The notes under the pieces are model-generated. The model ran no database searches. It saw only the letters and a program-made list of their open reading frames with translations, and was not told the origin of the DNA. The position numbers and the translations under genes were made by a program. A stretch of 64,000 nt of DNA, taken from positions 1,736,001-1,800,000 of the forward strand of contig NZ_CP033078.1 in NCBI RefSeq assembly GCF_003716875.1. The letters run 5' to 3'. The stretch comes from Vibrio zhugei. GTDB taxonomy: Bacteria; Pseudomonadota; Gammaproteobacteria; Enterobacterales; Vibrionaceae. Positions 1-9,477 of this stretch are shown here, in pieces (the stretch's first letter is position 1; each line of letters begins with the position of its first letter).

Positions 1-496
1 CTTGCGCACATTCAATGGCTTTATGCCACTCACGAGTTTGTTGATAAATCGCCGTCAACTGCTGTAGAGCAGACTCTCGATGCTCAGGTTCATCAACGAG
101 CTGTTCAAAAATGCGTTCCGCTCGGTCGAGAAAGCCAGACACCATATAATCTTTGGCTAATTGCTGTAAGGCGATATTTTTTTGTTCTATGGTCAACCCA
201 GTACGAGAAATGAGGTTTTGGTGAATACGAATGGCGCGATCGACTTCGCCACGAGAACGAAATAGGTTCCCGAGCGCGAGGTGAGTATCGACGGTGTCAT
301 TATCAACCTGAAGCAATTCGATGAAGTGATCGACCGCTTTGTCCGATTGATCAGACAATAAGAGGTTTAACCCCGTGACATATTGACGAGATATTTGATG
401 AGATTGCTTCTGCTTTTCTTGCTGGGCACTGCGGTGTCCCATATACCAACCATAAGCGGCTGCGATTGGTAATAGCAAGAACAGGATTTCTAACAT
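1..496 (-). CDS. lapB: LapB (YciM) LPS assembly regulator, 3' part missing
   Basis: The visible 165 codons start with an N-terminal membrane anchor (MLEILFLLLPIAAAYGWYMG) followed by TPR-like helices, which matches LapB. LapB is an inner-membrane-anchored cytoplasmic TPR protein that promotes FtsH-dependent turnover of LpxC and so limits lipopolysaccharide synthesis. The ATG is at 494-496, 24 bases after the lapA stop, so the two genes form the usual lapA-lapB pair. The rest of the TPR array and the C-terminal rubredoxin-like metal domain lie beyond the left edge. The call rests on the N-terminal sequence and on the ihfB-lapA-lapB order. Confidence 0.93.
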   Translation of the reverse strand, partial: MLEILFLLLPIAAAYGWYMGHRSAQQEKQKQSHQISRQYVTGLNLLLSDQSDKAVDHFIELLQVDNDTVDTHLALGNLFRSRGEVDRAIRIHQNLISRTGLTIEQKNIALQQLAKDYMVSGFLDRAERIFEQLVDEPEHRESALQQLTAIYQQTREWHKAIECAQ

Positions 497-520
497 TAAA
501 AAACAGCCTTATACGGTAAA

Positions 521-796
521 TCAGTTCTCATTAGAAACATCGTTATTGGCGTTGTGCTTTTTCAATTGCTTGTTCAACTTGCGTATGGTTACTTTCGACT
601 TGAAGTAGAATCCATAACACATTCCCCACGCCAATAGAAAGCCAACAAGAAAGACACTGCCTAGCAAGGTTGAAAGATGAAACTGTCCTTGTGCCAACAA
701 ATAATTGAAAGTGACGACGGCCTGGTTTTGTGCGCCCATTGCCAGAGCAATTAAGAATAAAACGAGAATCAATATGCCTTTAATAATTTTCATCAT
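521..796 (-). CDS. lapA: LapA (YciS) inner-membrane protein
   Basis: This 91-residue protein has two hydrophobic segments (about residues 5-22 and 42-65) separated by a short loop with QNQAVVTFNYLL. A basic cytoplasmic tail follows, which is the LapA/DUF1049 layout. LapA partners LapB in control of LPS assembly. The gene opens with two consecutive ATGs (796 and 793). A GGTGA-type ribosome site lies just upstream, and either ATG could start. It sits between ihfB and lapB as in other gammaproteobacteria. Confidence 0.93.
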   Translation of the reverse strand: MMKIIKGILILVLFLIALAMGAQNQAVVTFNYLLAQGQFHLSTLLGSVFLVGFLLAWGMCYGFYFKSKVTIRKLNKQLKKHNANNDVSNEN

Positions 797-877
797 CTAT
801 CACCAGTCCAAGAATCGCTTCCCTAGATTATGCAGGAAAATACGCTTGCAAACCACGCCTAATGTACATTCGTACTA

Positions 878-910
878 TAAAAAAACGGCACGCTGAAGGG
901 CATGCCGCTT
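878..910 (-). terminator. ihfB rho-independent terminator
   Basis: On the minus strand, GCGGCATGC pairs with GCGTGCCG (one mismatch) around a CCTTCA loop and runs into seven T's. It sits 21 bases after the ihfB stop, so some transcripts probably end before lapA. Confidence 0.75.
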
Positions 911-930
911 TATCCAAATAAGATGTATTA

Positions 931-1215
931 TCAGAGACTTTCGTTCACACGCTTACGTAACTCTTTGCCTGGTTTGAAATGAGGGACATACTTTCCTTCC
1001 AGCTCCACTTTTTCACCAGTTTTAGGATTACGCCCAATGCGAGGCTCACGATAATGTAAAGAGAAACTACCGAAACCACGAATTTCGATGCGTTCTCCAC
1101 CTTCCAACGTAGATGCCATATGTTCAAGAATGTCTTTCACCGCATCTTCAATTTCTTTGGCTGATAAATGTGTTTTTTCAGCACAAAGTCTTTCGATCAA
1201 TTCAGACTTAGTCAT
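931..1215 (-). CDS. ihfB: Integration host factor subunit beta
   Basis: The protein is 94 residues from [10 protein letters not shown] and carries the DNABII signature ([20 protein letters not shown]), including the DNA-intercalating beta-arm region with RNPKTG. IHF-beta pairs with IHF-alpha to bend DNA in recombination, transcription and replication. An in-frame upstream ATG at 1239 would add eight residues. I chose 1215 because GAGGGA lies five bases before it and because the family starts with MTKSELIE. The gene follows rpsA as usual. Confidence 0.97.
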   Translation of the reverse strand: MTKSELIERLCAEKTHLSAKEIEDAVKDILEHMASTLEGGERIEIRGFGSFSLHYREPRIGRNPKTGEKVELEGKYVPHFKPGKELRKRVNESL

Positions 1216-1244
1216 AGTTTCCCTCATTGAGTTGTTCAAAACTC

Positions 1245-1273
1245 ATTATAGTCAGTAATACCAATTCCAACAA
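1245..1273 (-). promoter_or_regulatory. Probable ihfB sigma-70 promoter
   Basis: The minus strand has a perfect -10 TATAAT (1245-1250) and a weak -35 TTGTTG (1268-1273) with a 17-base spacer, about 30 bases upstream of the ihfB start codon. Confidence 0.5.
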
Positions 1274-1409
1274 ACACTTGACAATAAATGTCACGAAAGC
1301 CGTCGGTCAGTTATTCAATCTTTGATCCAGTTTACACAACCATTATAAAAATGTGTGTAAGAAACGTGCAAACATGTGGTTAGAATAGGAATTAATACTA
1401 AAAAGTAAA

Positions 1410-1437
1410 CAAAAAAAGGGAGCCGTTATGGCTCCCC
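1410..1437 (-). terminator. rpsA terminator
   Basis: GGGAGCC pairs with GGCTCCC across an ATAAC loop, followed by seven T's on the minus strand. It starts 17 bases after the rpsA stop. Confidence 0.9.
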
Positions 1438-1453
1438 CTCTCACAAAAAACGA

Positions 1454-3127
1454 TTACTCGCTTTTTGCCGCTTTGAAAGCGTCAGCCATAGCGTTACCGA
1501 ACGCAGATTCATCCTGCTTGTTGTTCAGTGATGCCATTGCTTCTTGCTCGTCAGCTTCGTCTTTCGCTTTGATAGACAGATTAACGACGCGGTTTTTACG
1601 GTCTACACCAGTAAATTTCGCTTCGATGCTGTCACCAACGTTAAGGATTGAGCTTGCATCTTCAACGCGCTCGCGAGACAGTTCAGATACACGGATGTAA
1701 CCTTCAACGCCTTCAGCAAGTTCGATGTTCGCACCTTTTGCGTCAACAGCGGTAATTGTACCGTTAACTAGAGTGCCTTTCTTGTTGTCAGCAACGTAAG
1801 CATTGAATGGGTCATTTTCCATTTGCTTAACGCCTAGAGAAATGCGCTCACGATCTGCGTCTACAGCTAGAACAACTGCAGAGATCTCGTCGCCTTTCTT
1901 GTATTCACGTACTGCTTCTTCTCCAGGAGCGTTCCAAGAGATGTCAGATAGGTGAACTAGACCGTCGATGCCGCCTTCAAGACCGATGAAGATACCAAAG
2001 TCAGTGATAGACTTGATCTTACCAGTGACTTTGTCGCCTTTAGCTTGAGTTTCTGCAAACTCTTGCCAAGGGTTAGCTTTACACTGTTTCAGACCTAGAG
2101 AGATACGACGACGTTCTTCGTCGATATCAAGAACCATAACCTCAACTTCGTCGCCAACATTAACAACTTTAGATGGGTGGATGTTCTTGTTAGTCCAATC
2201 CATTTCTGAAACGTGAACAAGACCTTCAACGCCTTCTTCAATTTCAACGAAACAACCGTAATCAGTAAGGTTAGTAACGCGACCAGTTAGTTTGTGACCT
2301 TCTGGGTAACGAGCTGCGATTGCTACCCATGGATCTTCACCTAGCTGTTTAAGACCTAGTGATACGCGAGTACGCTCACGGTCAAACTTAAGAACTTTAA
2401 CATTGATTTCGTCACCAACATTAACGATCTCAGATGGGTGCTTAACGCGTTTCCAAGCCATATCAGTGATATGTAGTAGGCCGTCAACACCGCCAAGGTC
2501 AACGAATGCACCGTAGTCAGTAAGGTTCTTAACGATACCTTTAACTTCAGTACCTTCTTGAAGCGTTTCAAGAAGCTGTTCGCGTTCAACACTGTTTTCA
2601 GATTCGATAACAGCACGACGTGAAACAACAACGTTGTTACGTTTCTGGTCAAGCTTGATTACTTTGAACTCTAGCTCTTTGTTTTCTAGGTGAGTTGTGT
2701 CACGAATTGGACGAACATCAACAAGAGAACCAGGTAGGAACGCACGGATACCGTTAAGTTCAACAGTGAAACCGCCTTTCACTTTACCGTTGATGATACC
2801 AACAACAGTTTCAGCTTCTTCGTAAGCTTTCTCAAGAACGATCCAAGCTTCGTGACGTTTTGCTTTCTCACGAGAAAGTTGAGTTTCGCCGAAACCATCT
2901 TCTACAGCGTCTAGAGCAACATCGACTTCAGAACCCACTTCAACTTCAAGTTCGCCAGCAGCGTTCTTGAATTGTTCAGCTGGGATAGTAGATTCAGATT
3001 TTAGACCTGCATCAACAAGTACATAGCCGTTTTCGATAGCAACAACAGTACCTTTAACGATAGTACCTTGTTGGAATTCAGTTTCGTTTAGAAACTCTTC
3101 AAAGAGTTGAGCAAAAGATTCAGTCAT
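1454..3127 (-). CDS. rpsA: 30S ribosomal protein S1
   Basis: The 557-residue protein has six S1/OB-fold repeats. The two N-terminal ones are divergent (ribosome binding). The four later repeats show the GxVxxxxxYGxFVxL...GLxHxSE pattern at about residues 192-260, 277-347, 364-434 and 451-520. S1 brings mRNA to the 30S subunit and unwinds structured starts. The length matches other Vibrio S1 proteins. The start [11 protein letters not shown] is standard. The gene follows cmk by 115 bases, and in relatives that leader takes part in autogenous control. Codon use is strongly biased, as expected for a highly expressed gene. Confidence 0.98.
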   Translation of the reverse strand: MTESFAQLFEEFLNETEFQQGTIVKGTVVAIENGYVLVDAGLKSESTIPAEQFKNAAGELEVEVGSEVDVALDAVEDGFGETQLSREKAKRHEAWIVLEKAYEEAETVVGIINGKVKGGFTVELNGIRAFLPGSLVDVRPIRDTTHLENKELEFKVIKLDQKRNNVVVSRRAVIESENSVEREQLLETLQEGTEVKGIVKNLTDYGAFVDLGGVDGLLHITDMAWKRVKHPSEIVNVGDEINVKVLKFDRERTRVSLGLKQLGEDPWVAIAARYPEGHKLTGRVTNLTDYGCFVEIEEGVEGLVHVSEMDWTNKNIHPSKVVNVGDEVEVMVLDIDEERRRISLGLKQCKANPWQEFAETQAKGDKVTGKIKSITDFGIFIGLEGGIDGLVHLSDISWNAPGEEAVREYKKGDEISAVVLAVDADRERISLGVKQMENDPFNAYVADNKKGTLVNGTITAVDAKGANIELAEGVEGYIRVSELSRERVEDASSILNVGDSIEAKFTGVDRKNRVVNLSIKAKDEADEQEAMASLNNKQDESAFGNAMADAFKAAKSE

Positions 3128-3242
3128 TTATATAATCTTCAATTTGAGTAAACGTCCACGGGTATCCTACCACATGGGGTTATTAAATTCGCCGGTCATC
3201 ATCCTTGCAACCAACGCTCTATCCGCCTTGATACTATCGAGT
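3128..3242 (-). promoter_or_regulatory. rpsA 5' leader
   Basis: The 115 bases between cmk and rpsA have no classical strong Shine-Dalgarno before the rpsA ATG: the stretch just upstream reads GAAGATTATATAA. This fits known S1 genes, where a structured leader, not a strong SD, drives translation and S1 represses itself. Assignment of the same mechanism here is inference. Confidence 0.45.
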
Positions 3243-3920
3243 TCAAGACAGTTTAGATTCTATGTATTGTAATGCTTGTTCGACCACTTCTTCAATAGAT
3301 AAACGGGTTGAATCAAGCAATAAAGCATCATCAGCCGGCTTCAACGGTGCCACTGCACGGTTACGATCGCGATCGTCACGCTGCTGAATTTCGCTTAAAA
3401 GGGCGTCAAATCTAACATCTAACCCTTTCAGTTGCAACTGCTTATAACGGCGACGAGCGCGTTCATCGGCACTGGCATCAAGGAATATTTTCACTGGAGC
3501 GTCAGGGAAAACAACCGTGCCCATATCTCGGCCATCGGCGACTAAACCGTTGCCATCCGCAAAGGCACGCTGACGGCGTAATAACGCCTCTCGGACGCGC
3601 GGTAGTGCGGCCACTTTTGACGCGGCCATGCCTGTTTCTTCTTTGCGTAAGTCACCTGACACATCTTCACCTTCTAAGATGACTTTGACCAATTCACCTT
3701 CGCTAATAAATTGCACATCGAGGTGAGTGGCCAGTGGTACCAGTGCGTCTTCAGAGTCTGTGTCCACACCATGGTGAATGGCCGCCAAGGCTAACACTCG
3801 ATAGATGGCGCCTGAATCAAGAAGGTGAAAACCAAGTTTCTTAGCCAGTAACATGCAAAGCGTTCCTTTGCCTGCTCCACTGGGGCCATCTACGGTGACG
3901 ACGGGGGTGTGAGAGGACAT
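3243..3920 (-). CDS. cmk: Cytidylate kinase
   Basis: The 225-residue protein has the NMP-kinase P-loop GPSGAGKGT at residues 12-20. It also has the CMP-kinase motif [12 protein letters not shown] and a basic lid region ([17 protein letters not shown]). It phosphorylates CMP and dCMP with ATP in pyrimidine nucleotide salvage and synthesis. It precedes rpsA, the conserved pairing. The ATG at 3920 gives the family length. Nothing appears damaged. Confidence 0.97.
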   Translation of the reverse strand: MSSHTPVVTVDGPSGAGKGTLCMLLAKKLGFHLLDSGAIYRVLALAAIHHGVDTDSEDALVPLATHLDVQFISEGELVKVILEGEDVSGDLRKEETGMAASKVAALPRVREALLRRQRAFADGNGLVADGRDMGTVVFPDAPVKIFLDASADERARRRYKQLQLKGLDVRFDALLSEIQQRDDRDRNRAVAPLKPADDALLLDSTRLSIEEVVEQALQYIESKLS

Positions 3921-3972
3921 GTATAAACTCCAATAATATGATAATTGCGCAGAAAGAATGCACCATGCGCTG

Positions 3973-4012
3973 CTGGCGTGAAATTATAATAATAAACCTG
4001 CGGCTACGCCAG
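3973..4012 (-). promoter_or_regulatory. Possible cmk promoter within a 7-bp inverted repeat
   Basis: A TATAAT (minus strand, 3983-3988) lies between the arms CTGGCGT (3973-3979) and ACGCCAG (4006-4012). The matching -35 region is poor, so this is tentative. The symmetric arms could mark an operator. Confidence 0.3.
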
Positions 4013-4053
4013 TTTTGTATTGAAATTAGTCATGTGTGGAAGTGTAAATAGTT

Positions 4054-4083
4054 AGAAAACTCAAGTGTATACTTGAGTTTTCT
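4054..4083. terminator. Hairpin terminator after the ComEA-like gene
   Basis: A 12-bp perfect stem (AGAAAACTCAAG / CTTGAGTTTTCT) with loop TGTATA sits 25 bases past the stop. The 3' arm itself carries TTTT on either strand. Confidence 0.7.
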
Positions 4084-4108
4084 GTTCTCAAATCAAAAGG
4101 TATCAAGG

Positions 4109-4405
4109 TTACTTAAGACGCAAACGTGCGTCATTTTTCGCAACGAGTGCATTACCAATACCTTTGACCTTCATGAGTTCTTCTTTGCTTTTAAACGGCC
4201 CGTTTTTATCACGATACATCACGATAGCATTCGCTTTGGACTGGCCAATACCATTGAGTAAAGTGGCCAGTTCTTCTGCGGATGCCTGATTCACGTTGAC
4301 CGTGATTTGAATCTCATCAACCTGTGTTGAGGAATCGGCCATCGCTGCGGTACCGGAAAGCGTAAAAGCAAACAGAAGAGTGATAAAAAGTGTGCGGATA
4401 TTCAT
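4109..4405 (-). CDS. ComEA-like helix-hairpin-helix DNA-binding protein
   Basis: The 98-residue protein starts with a signal peptide (MNIRTLFITLLFAFTLSGTAAMA). A helix-hairpin-helix pair follows (VNVNQASAEELATLLNGIGQ and FKSKEELMKVKGIG). This is the ComEA type of periplasmic DNA-binding protein that ratchets incoming DNA during natural transformation in Vibrio. I chose the ATG at 4405 because AGGAG lies eight bases upstream and the signal peptide begins there. Upstream in-frame ATGs exist but have no ribosome site. It sits between ppiD and cmk, its usual place in vibrios. A hairpin abuts its ribosome site (4416-4446). Confidence 0.9.
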   Translation of the reverse strand: MNIRTLFITLLFAFTLSGTAAMADSSTQVDEIQITVNVNQASAEELATLLNGIGQSKANAIVMYRDKNGPFKSKEELMKVKGIGNALVAKNDARLRLK

Positions 4406-4415
4406 GTCAGTGCTC

Positions 4416-4446
4416 CTTGTATGATTAAGCATTTTCATCATACAAG
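4416..4446 (-). promoter_or_regulatory. Hairpin at the comEA ribosome-binding site
   Basis: CTTGTATGAT and ATCATACAAG form a perfect 10-bp inverted repeat around an 11-base loop. The 3' arm on the mRNA ends ...ACAAG and runs straight into GAGCAC, so the AAG of the AAGGAG ribosome site is inside the stem. Folding would limit ribosome access. Confidence 0.5.
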
Positions 4447-4479
4447 CTCTCACAAAAGAGTAAGCCCTCGCCCGATAAA

Positions 4480-4513
4480 ATTACGACGGACTCTGTAAAG
4501 AGTCCGTCGTAAT
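4480..4513 (-). terminator. ppiD terminator
   Basis: A 15-bp perfect stem (ATTACGACGGACTCT / AGAGTCCGTCGTAAT) with a 4-base loop is followed on the minus strand by TTTTATC, 30 bases after the ppiD stop. Confidence 0.85.
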
Positions 4514-4542
4514 CTATCACCCGCTTTCACATCATGCCGATG

Positions 4543-6396
4543 CTACTTCACATAATACTCAATATCTGTATTCGCGCGAAGGACGGAAAGAATGCCTTGA
4601 ATGTCTTGCTTCAAGAGTAAACGTGGCAATTGCTGTTCAAGTTGCTCATTCAATTTAGCGTCACTTTTCGTTGCAACGCTATCGAGTGCGACAATGATGG
4701 TATTATTCTTCTCATCTTGAGCACGCTCATAACTGACTTTGCCTTTTTGTGGTTTCGCCATTGAGAACACGGTACTCGCAAGAGCTGAGTTACGATCAAT
4801 GGTTTTTTCGCTGCTGAAGGCTAAATCGTTCGCTTTTAAAATCGACTGATCGCCTTTATTCAGTGCATCAATCACTTTATCCGCCAATGTATTCGCTTGG
4901 TCTTCCGCTTTCATTGTCGTTAAGGTCTTCACGACATCGGATTTAACCTCTTCTAGCGGTAATAGCTTCTCAGGACGCGTCTGTTCAACACGAACCACGG
5001 CAACATCTTCAGGACCAAGCTGAATCACTTTAGAGTTCAAACCTTCATCTTTAACATCTTCGCTATCCAACGCTTTTTGAACGTCTTGATTCTGAAGCAG
5101 CTCTGGACCTTGACCATTCATGCCGATGAAATCCGTCGTTTTATACTGAACACCGATCGCTTTGGCGGCAGCATCCAAAGAATCTGGAGATTCAAACGCT
5201 ACTTTTTCTAACTTGTCTTGCAGTGTATAGAATTTATCGACGGCTTTTTGGTCTTTGAGATCAGCAACAATTTTGTCTTTCACCTCACTAAACGGTTTCG
5301 CTTTAGGTGCTTTGATTCCATTCAGTTTGATGATGTGGTAACCAAAAGACGATTTTACAACACCAGAAATATCCCCTGCTTTCTTCAATGCAAATGCCGC
5401 ATCTTCAAATTTAGGGTCCATGGTTTTACGTTCGATCCAGCCTAACTCACCACCTTGTTTTGCGCTGCCTACATCTTGTGATTCTTTTTTGGCAAGGACA
5501 GAGAACTTCGCGCCGTTATGCAGTTCTTTTAAGATAGCTTGAGCTTGTTGTTCATCGCCTTTAATTAAGATATGGCTCACATCACGCTGCTCTGGCGTTG
5601 AATACTGTGATTTATGCTCATCGTAATACTGTTTGGCCGCATCATCCGAGATAGTAATGCCTTCTTTCAATGCGTTGGCTGATAACTCAAGATACGAAAC
5701 TTTTTCTTGCTCAGGACGAGTAAACGCTTGCGGATGCTCTTGGTAATATTGCTTAATTTCATCATCTTTCAATGAGATTTTTTTAGCAAAGTCCGCAGTA
5801 TCCAAAGTGATTGTGCGAATTGAACGCGTTTGCCCAATCAATGCCGCTTGCTGCTTCACTTCGTCCGGTAGCGTAAATTCACTCGATTGGATAGCCTGCA
5901 TCAATTGATTCCGTAGCATGTCTTGACGCAAGTACTCAGCAAATGTATCTGGCGTAAATTGTGAACGTTGCAACGCCGCTTGGTAAACACTCTTATCAAA
6001 CTGACCGTCTTTTTGGAAAGCCGGAATTTGCAATAATTGCTCACGAACTTGCTTATCGCTGACGCGCAAACCTAACTCTTTTGCGTACTGCTCGATCAAC
6101 GCATCGTTAATCATACGGTCGAGAACCGACTTACGAAAGGAGGCCACATAAGATGGGTCGCCTAATAAGTTAGAAAAGTAGTCGCCCATTTGAGACTGCA
6201 TGCGATTGCGCTCGTTTTGGTATGCTTGTTCAAATTTAGCACGACTAATGGTGGTATCACCCACTTTTGCTGCTGCATTGTTGCTACCACTTACGAGATA
6301 GCTGCCAATCCCTGCGAACACAAAAGATAAAATGATGAGCCCTAGAATAACTTTGATCGCGATGCTATTAGCGCCTTCGCGTAATCGATCCATCAT
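4543..6396 (-). CDS. ppiD: Peptidyl-prolyl isomerase D, membrane-anchored periplasmic chaperone
   Basis: The 617-residue protein begins with a short cytoplasmic segment and one membrane helix (about residues 15-35). A SurA-like N domain follows, then a parvulin domain (about residues 268-362, with VSHILIK...GGELGWI...FGYHIIKL) and a C-terminal chaperone part. PpiD is anchored near SecYEG and helps newly exported proteins fold. The double ATG (MMDRLREG) is usual for the family. It follows hupB, as in E. coli and Vibrio. Confidence 0.96.
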   Translation of the reverse strand: MMDRLREGANSIAIKVILGLIILSFVFAGIGSYLVSGSNNAAAKVGDTTISRAKFEQAYQNERNRMQSQMGDYFSNLLGDPSYVASFRKSVLDRMINDALIEQYAKELGLRVSDKQVREQLLQIPAFQKDGQFDKSVYQAALQRSQFTPDTFAEYLRQDMLRNQLMQAIQSSEFTLPDEVKQQAALIGQTRSIRTITLDTADFAKKISLKDDEIKQYYQEHPQAFTRPEQEKVSYLELSANALKEGITISDDAAKQYYDEHKSQYSTPEQRDVSHILIKGDEQQAQAILKELHNGAKFSVLAKKESQDVGSAKQGGELGWIERKTMDPKFEDAAFALKKAGDISGVVKSSFGYHIIKLNGIKAPKAKPFSEVKDKIVADLKDQKAVDKFYTLQDKLEKVAFESPDSLDAAAKAIGVQYKTTDFIGMNGQGPELLQNQDVQKALDSEDVKDEGLNSKVIQLGPEDVAVVRVEQTRPEKLLPLEEVKSDVVKTLTTMKAEDQANTLADKVIDALNKGDQSILKANDLAFSSEKTIDRNSALASTVFSMAKPQKGKVSYERAQDEKNNTIIVALDSVATKSDAKLNEQLEQQLPRLLLKQDIQGILSVLRANTDIEYYVK

Positions 6397-6462
6397 AGTG
6401 TTATTGCTCTCCGGATAAGTAATTTAGATACGTCGTTCAATATGGAATAGCGCGATAATATC

Positions 6463-6495
6463 AGAAAAAGAAATGCGCATCAGTAAGATGCGCAT
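6463..6495 (-). terminator. hupB terminator
   Basis: ATGCGCATC and GATGCGCAT form a 9-bp stem with a 5-base loop, followed on the minus strand by TTCTTTTTC. It lies 46 bases after the hupB stop. Confidence 0.75.
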
Positions 6496-6540
6496 AATTA
6501 AAAAAAGTTCTAACGGGAAACCGACTAACAATTTGTAAGA

Positions 6541-6816
6541 TTATTCGTTGACGGCATCTTTTAATGCTTTACCCGCTTTAAATGCAGGTACTTTTGCTTC
6601 TGCAATTTGGATTTCTTCACCAGTTTTCGGGTTACGTCCTGTGCGTGCTGCGCGAGTACGTACTTGGAAAGTACCAAAGCCCACTAATGCAACAGAATCA
6701 TCCGATTGTAATGATTCAGACACGGCTTCAATAAACGCATCAAGTGCACGTCCTGCTGATGCTTTAGAAAGGTCAGCATTCGCTGCAATTTGTTCTACTA
6801 ATTGTGTTTTATTCAC
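6541..6816 (-). CDS. hupB: HU beta nucleoid protein
   Basis: The 91-residue DNABII protein starts [19 protein letters not shown] (a GTG start read as Met). It carries the [22 protein letters not shown] arm and the conserved [12 protein letters not shown] end. HU bends and compacts DNA as a heterodimer or homodimer. I chose the GTG at 6814-6816 because AAGGGGA lies seven bases upstream and HU-beta proteins start MNKTQLV. The longer in-frame ORF upstream is not family-like. The gene sits between lon and ppiD as expected. Confidence 0.96.
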   Translation of the reverse strand: MNKTQLVEQIAANADLSKASAGRALDAFIEAVSESLQSDDSVALVGFGTFQVRTRAARTGRNPKTGEEIQIAEAKVPAFKAGKALKDAVNE

Positions 6817-6940
6817 TGTATATCCCCTTTGGCAACCATGACGAATGATTTGGGTGCCGATTTTTCCATTAATATTCCAAAACTCCAGCTCAAGCCTTGT
6901 TATAACAGGGCTAACGCTACACGGCTTTACGTTAGCGTTC

Positions 6941-6980
6941 AAAAAAAACGCTGACAAGCATTTTTTAAACTTATCAGCGT
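6941..6980 (-). terminator. lon terminator
   Basis: ACGCTGATAAG pairs with CTTGTCAGCGT (one G-T pair) around an 11-base loop and runs into eight T's on the minus strand. It starts 26 bases past the lon stop. Confidence 0.85.
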
Positions 6981-7005
6981 AATCTTTTACTTATTTTGCT
7001 GCGTA

Positions 7006-9360
7006 TCACTCTTTTACAGGCGCAAAATCAATACCTGTTGGATCTTCAACCAAAGCGACCTTAAGAACTTCATCGATCCATTGCACTGGACGCACGTCCA
7101 AATCAGCAATGATATTCGCAGGAATGTCTTCAAGATCACGCTCATTCTCTTTAGGAATAAGCACCGTTTTAATCCCACCACGGTGAGCGGCTAACAGTTT
7201 CTCTTTCAAGCCACCAATCGGCAACACTTCACCGCGCAGTGTAATTTCGCCGGTCATCGCAACATCCGCTTTCACAGGGTTACCCGTTAAGCTAGACACC
7301 AATGATGTACACATACCAATACCGGCACTAGGACCATCTTTCGGGGTAGCCCCTTCAGGGACGTGAACGTGGATATCACGTTTTTCATAGAAATCAGGAT
7401 TAATCCCCAATTTCTCAGCACGTGAACGCACGACCGTCAATGCAGCTTGAATCGACTCTTGCATGACATCGCCCAGGGAACCCGTTTGCGTCATCTTACC
7501 TTTACCAGGCATAGACTGCGCTTCGATAGTCAGCAAGTCACCACCGACTTCTGTCCACGCCAAACCAACCACTTGACCGACTCGGTTGTTATCATCCGCT
7601 TTACCGTAGTCGAAACGCTGCACACCGAGGAAGTCTTTTAAGTTGTCCATCGACACGTTAACGTGTTTCTCATCTTTATTGAGAAGAATACGTTTGACGG
7701 CTTTACGACAGATTTTGGAGATTTCACGCTCGAGGTTACGCACACCCGCTTCACGCGTATAGTAACGAATTACCCCAATGATGGCTGAGTCTTCAATCGT
7801 AATCTCTTTCTCTTTCAGGCCATTACGCTCAATCTGTTTCGTCACTAAGTGACGTTTCGCGATGTTGAGTTTTTCATCTTCGGTATAACCCGACAAGCGA
7901 ATCACTTCCATACGATCCAATAACGGGCCTGGAATATTCATGGAATTCGACGTTGCAACAAACATTACATCCGACAAGTCGTAATCCACTTCTAAGTAGT
8001 GATCGTTAAACGAGTTATTTTGCTCCGGATCCAACACTTCTAATAGCGCTGACGCTGGATCACCACGCATGTCCGCCGCCATCTTATCGATTTCATCCAA
8101 CAGGAATAGTGGGTTTTTAACCCCTACTTTCGCCATTTTCTGGATAAGTTTGCCAGGCAAGGAGCCAATATAAGTACGGCGGTGACCACGAATTTCCGCT
8201 TCATCACGTACGCCACCCAATGCCATGCGAACGTATTTACGTCCAGTGGCACTAGCAATTGACTGACCTAATGAGGTTTTACCCACACCTGGAGGCCCAA
8301 CCAAACAAAGGATCGGTCCTTTAAGCTTGTTGACACGGCTTTGTACCGCGAGGTATTCGACGATACGCTCTTTAACACGCTCTAAACCATAGTGATCGGC
8401 ATTTAATACGTCTTCGGCTTTAGATAAATCACGCTTGACTTTCGAGCGCTTAGCCCAAGGAATGCTGACCATCCAATCGATATAACTGCGGACAACGGTC
8501 GCTTCTGCCGACATTGGCGACATCATTTTTAGCTTTTGCAGTTCTTGTTCAGTCTTTTCACGCGCTTCTTTTGGCATTTTAGACTGTTCAATTTTTTGTT
8601 GCAGTGCTTCAAATTCATCAGGCGCATCATCCATCTCGCCAAGCTCTTTTTGAATGGCTTTCATTTGCTCATTCAAATAATACTCGCGCTGAGATTTCTC
8701 CATCTGCTTTTTCACCCGACCACGGATGCGTTTTTCAACTTGCAGCAGATCGATTTCCGATTCCATTTGGCCCATCAAAAACTCTAAACGTTCTGTTACG
8801 TCTAGAATTTCCAGTACCTTTTGTTTCTCGTCTAACTTGAGTGGCATATGTGCTGCAATCGTATCCGCAAGGCGGGCTGCTTCTTCAATGCCGTTCAGTG
8901 ACGTCAGTACTTCAGGTGGAATTTTTTTGTTGAGTTTAATAAAGCCTTCAAACTGATTGATCGCACTGCGAACAATCACTTCTTGCTCTTTTTCGTCCAA
9001 TTCGGGAGTCGCTAGGAATTGCGCGTCAGCAGAAAAATACTCACCTTCGATAAAGTTTTCAATTTTTGCTCGCTGCTGACCTTCCACTAGCACTTTTACA
9101 GTCCCATCTGGCAATTTGAGTAATTGCAAGATAGTGGCCACCGTTCCGACCTCAAATAGGTCTGAAACTGTCGGCTCATCAGTCTCCGCCTGCTTTTGTG
9201 CGACAAGGAGAACTTGCTTATTGTTATCCATTGCAGCATCTAAACATTGAATCGATTTTTCACGACCAACAAACAATGGGATAACCATATGTGGATAGAC
9301 CACCACATCGCGCAGAGGTAGTACGGGGATCTCAACACGCTCGGAACGTTCCAAGTTCAT
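7006..9360 (-). CDS. lon: ATP-dependent protease Lon
   Basis: The 784-residue protein has the LonN substrate domain, an AAA+ module with Walker A GPPGVGKT and Walker [10 protein letters not shown]. The LonP protease domain has its catalytic Ser in PKDGPSAG and its Lys in [10 protein letters not shown]. Lon degrades misfolded and regulatory proteins in the cytoplasm. The length equals E. coli Lon. The ATG at 9360 follows a GGAAGAG purine stretch. A sigma-32-like promoter lies about 35 bases upstream, which fits heat-shock control. The gene lies after clpX. Confidence 0.98.
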   Translation of the reverse strand: MNLERSERVEIPVLPLRDVVVYPHMVIPLFVGREKSIQCLDAAMDNNKQVLLVAQKQAETDEPTVSDLFEVGTVATILQLLKLPDGTVKVLVEGQQRAKIENFIEGEYFSADAQFLATPELDEKEQEVIVRSAINQFEGFIKLNKKIPPEVLTSLNGIEEAARLADTIAAHMPLKLDEKQKVLEILDVTERLEFLMGQMESEIDLLQVEKRIRGRVKKQMEKSQREYYLNEQMKAIQKELGEMDDAPDEFEALQQKIEQSKMPKEAREKTEQELQKLKMMSPMSAEATVVRSYIDWMVSIPWAKRSKVKRDLSKAEDVLNADHYGLERVKERIVEYLAVQSRVNKLKGPILCLVGPPGVGKTSLGQSIASATGRKYVRMALGGVRDEAEIRGHRRTYIGSLPGKLIQKMAKVGVKNPLFLLDEIDKMAADMRGDPASALLEVLDPEQNNSFNDHYLEVDYDLSDVMFVATSNSMNIPGPLLDRMEVIRLSGYTEDEKLNIAKRHLVTKQIERNGLKEKEITIEDSAIIGVIRYYTREAGVRNLEREISKICRKAVKRILLNKDEKHVNVSMDNLKDFLGVQRFDYGKADDNNRVGQVVGLAWTEVGGDLLTIEAQSMPGKGKMTQTGSLGDVMQESIQAALTVVRSRAEKLGINPDFYEKRDIHVHVPEGATPKDGPSAGIGMCTSLVSSLTGNPVKADVAMTGEITLRGEVLPIGGLKEKLLAAHRGGIKTVLIPKENERDLEDIPANIIADLDVRPVQWIDEVLKVALVEDPTGIDFAPVKE

Positions 9361-9394
9361 ATTTTTCTCTCTTCCGCTTAATTCATATGGAAGT

Positions 9395-9421
9395 ATATGG
9401 GGGTTAACTGACTGGAATCAA
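9395..9421 (-). promoter_or_regulatory. Sigma-32 (heat-shock) promoter of lon
   Basis: The minus strand reads TTGATT (9416-9421), 13 bases, then CCCCATAT (9395-9402). The CCCCATnT element at this spacing is the sigma-32 -10 signature, and the -35 fits the CTTGAA core in part. It lies just upstream of lon, a sigma-32 gene in E. coli. Confidence 0.75.
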
Positions 9422-9432
9422 TGATGGAATAT

Positions 9433-9461
9433 AAAAAAAGGAGGTATTTCTACCTCCTTTT
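9433..9461. terminator. clpX terminator
   Basis: AAAGGAGGTA and TACCTCCTTT form a 10-bp stem with a GAAA loop, followed by T's on the minus strand. It separates clpX from the lon promoter. Confidence 0.88.
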
Positions 9462-9477
9462 GCATTATTTTTCGACG

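Noticed and set aside
1428..1700. Plus-strand ORF opposite the end of rpsA
   Set aside because: It lies wholly across the rpsA terminator and coding strand, has no family-like sequence, and is a mirror of biased rpsA codons.
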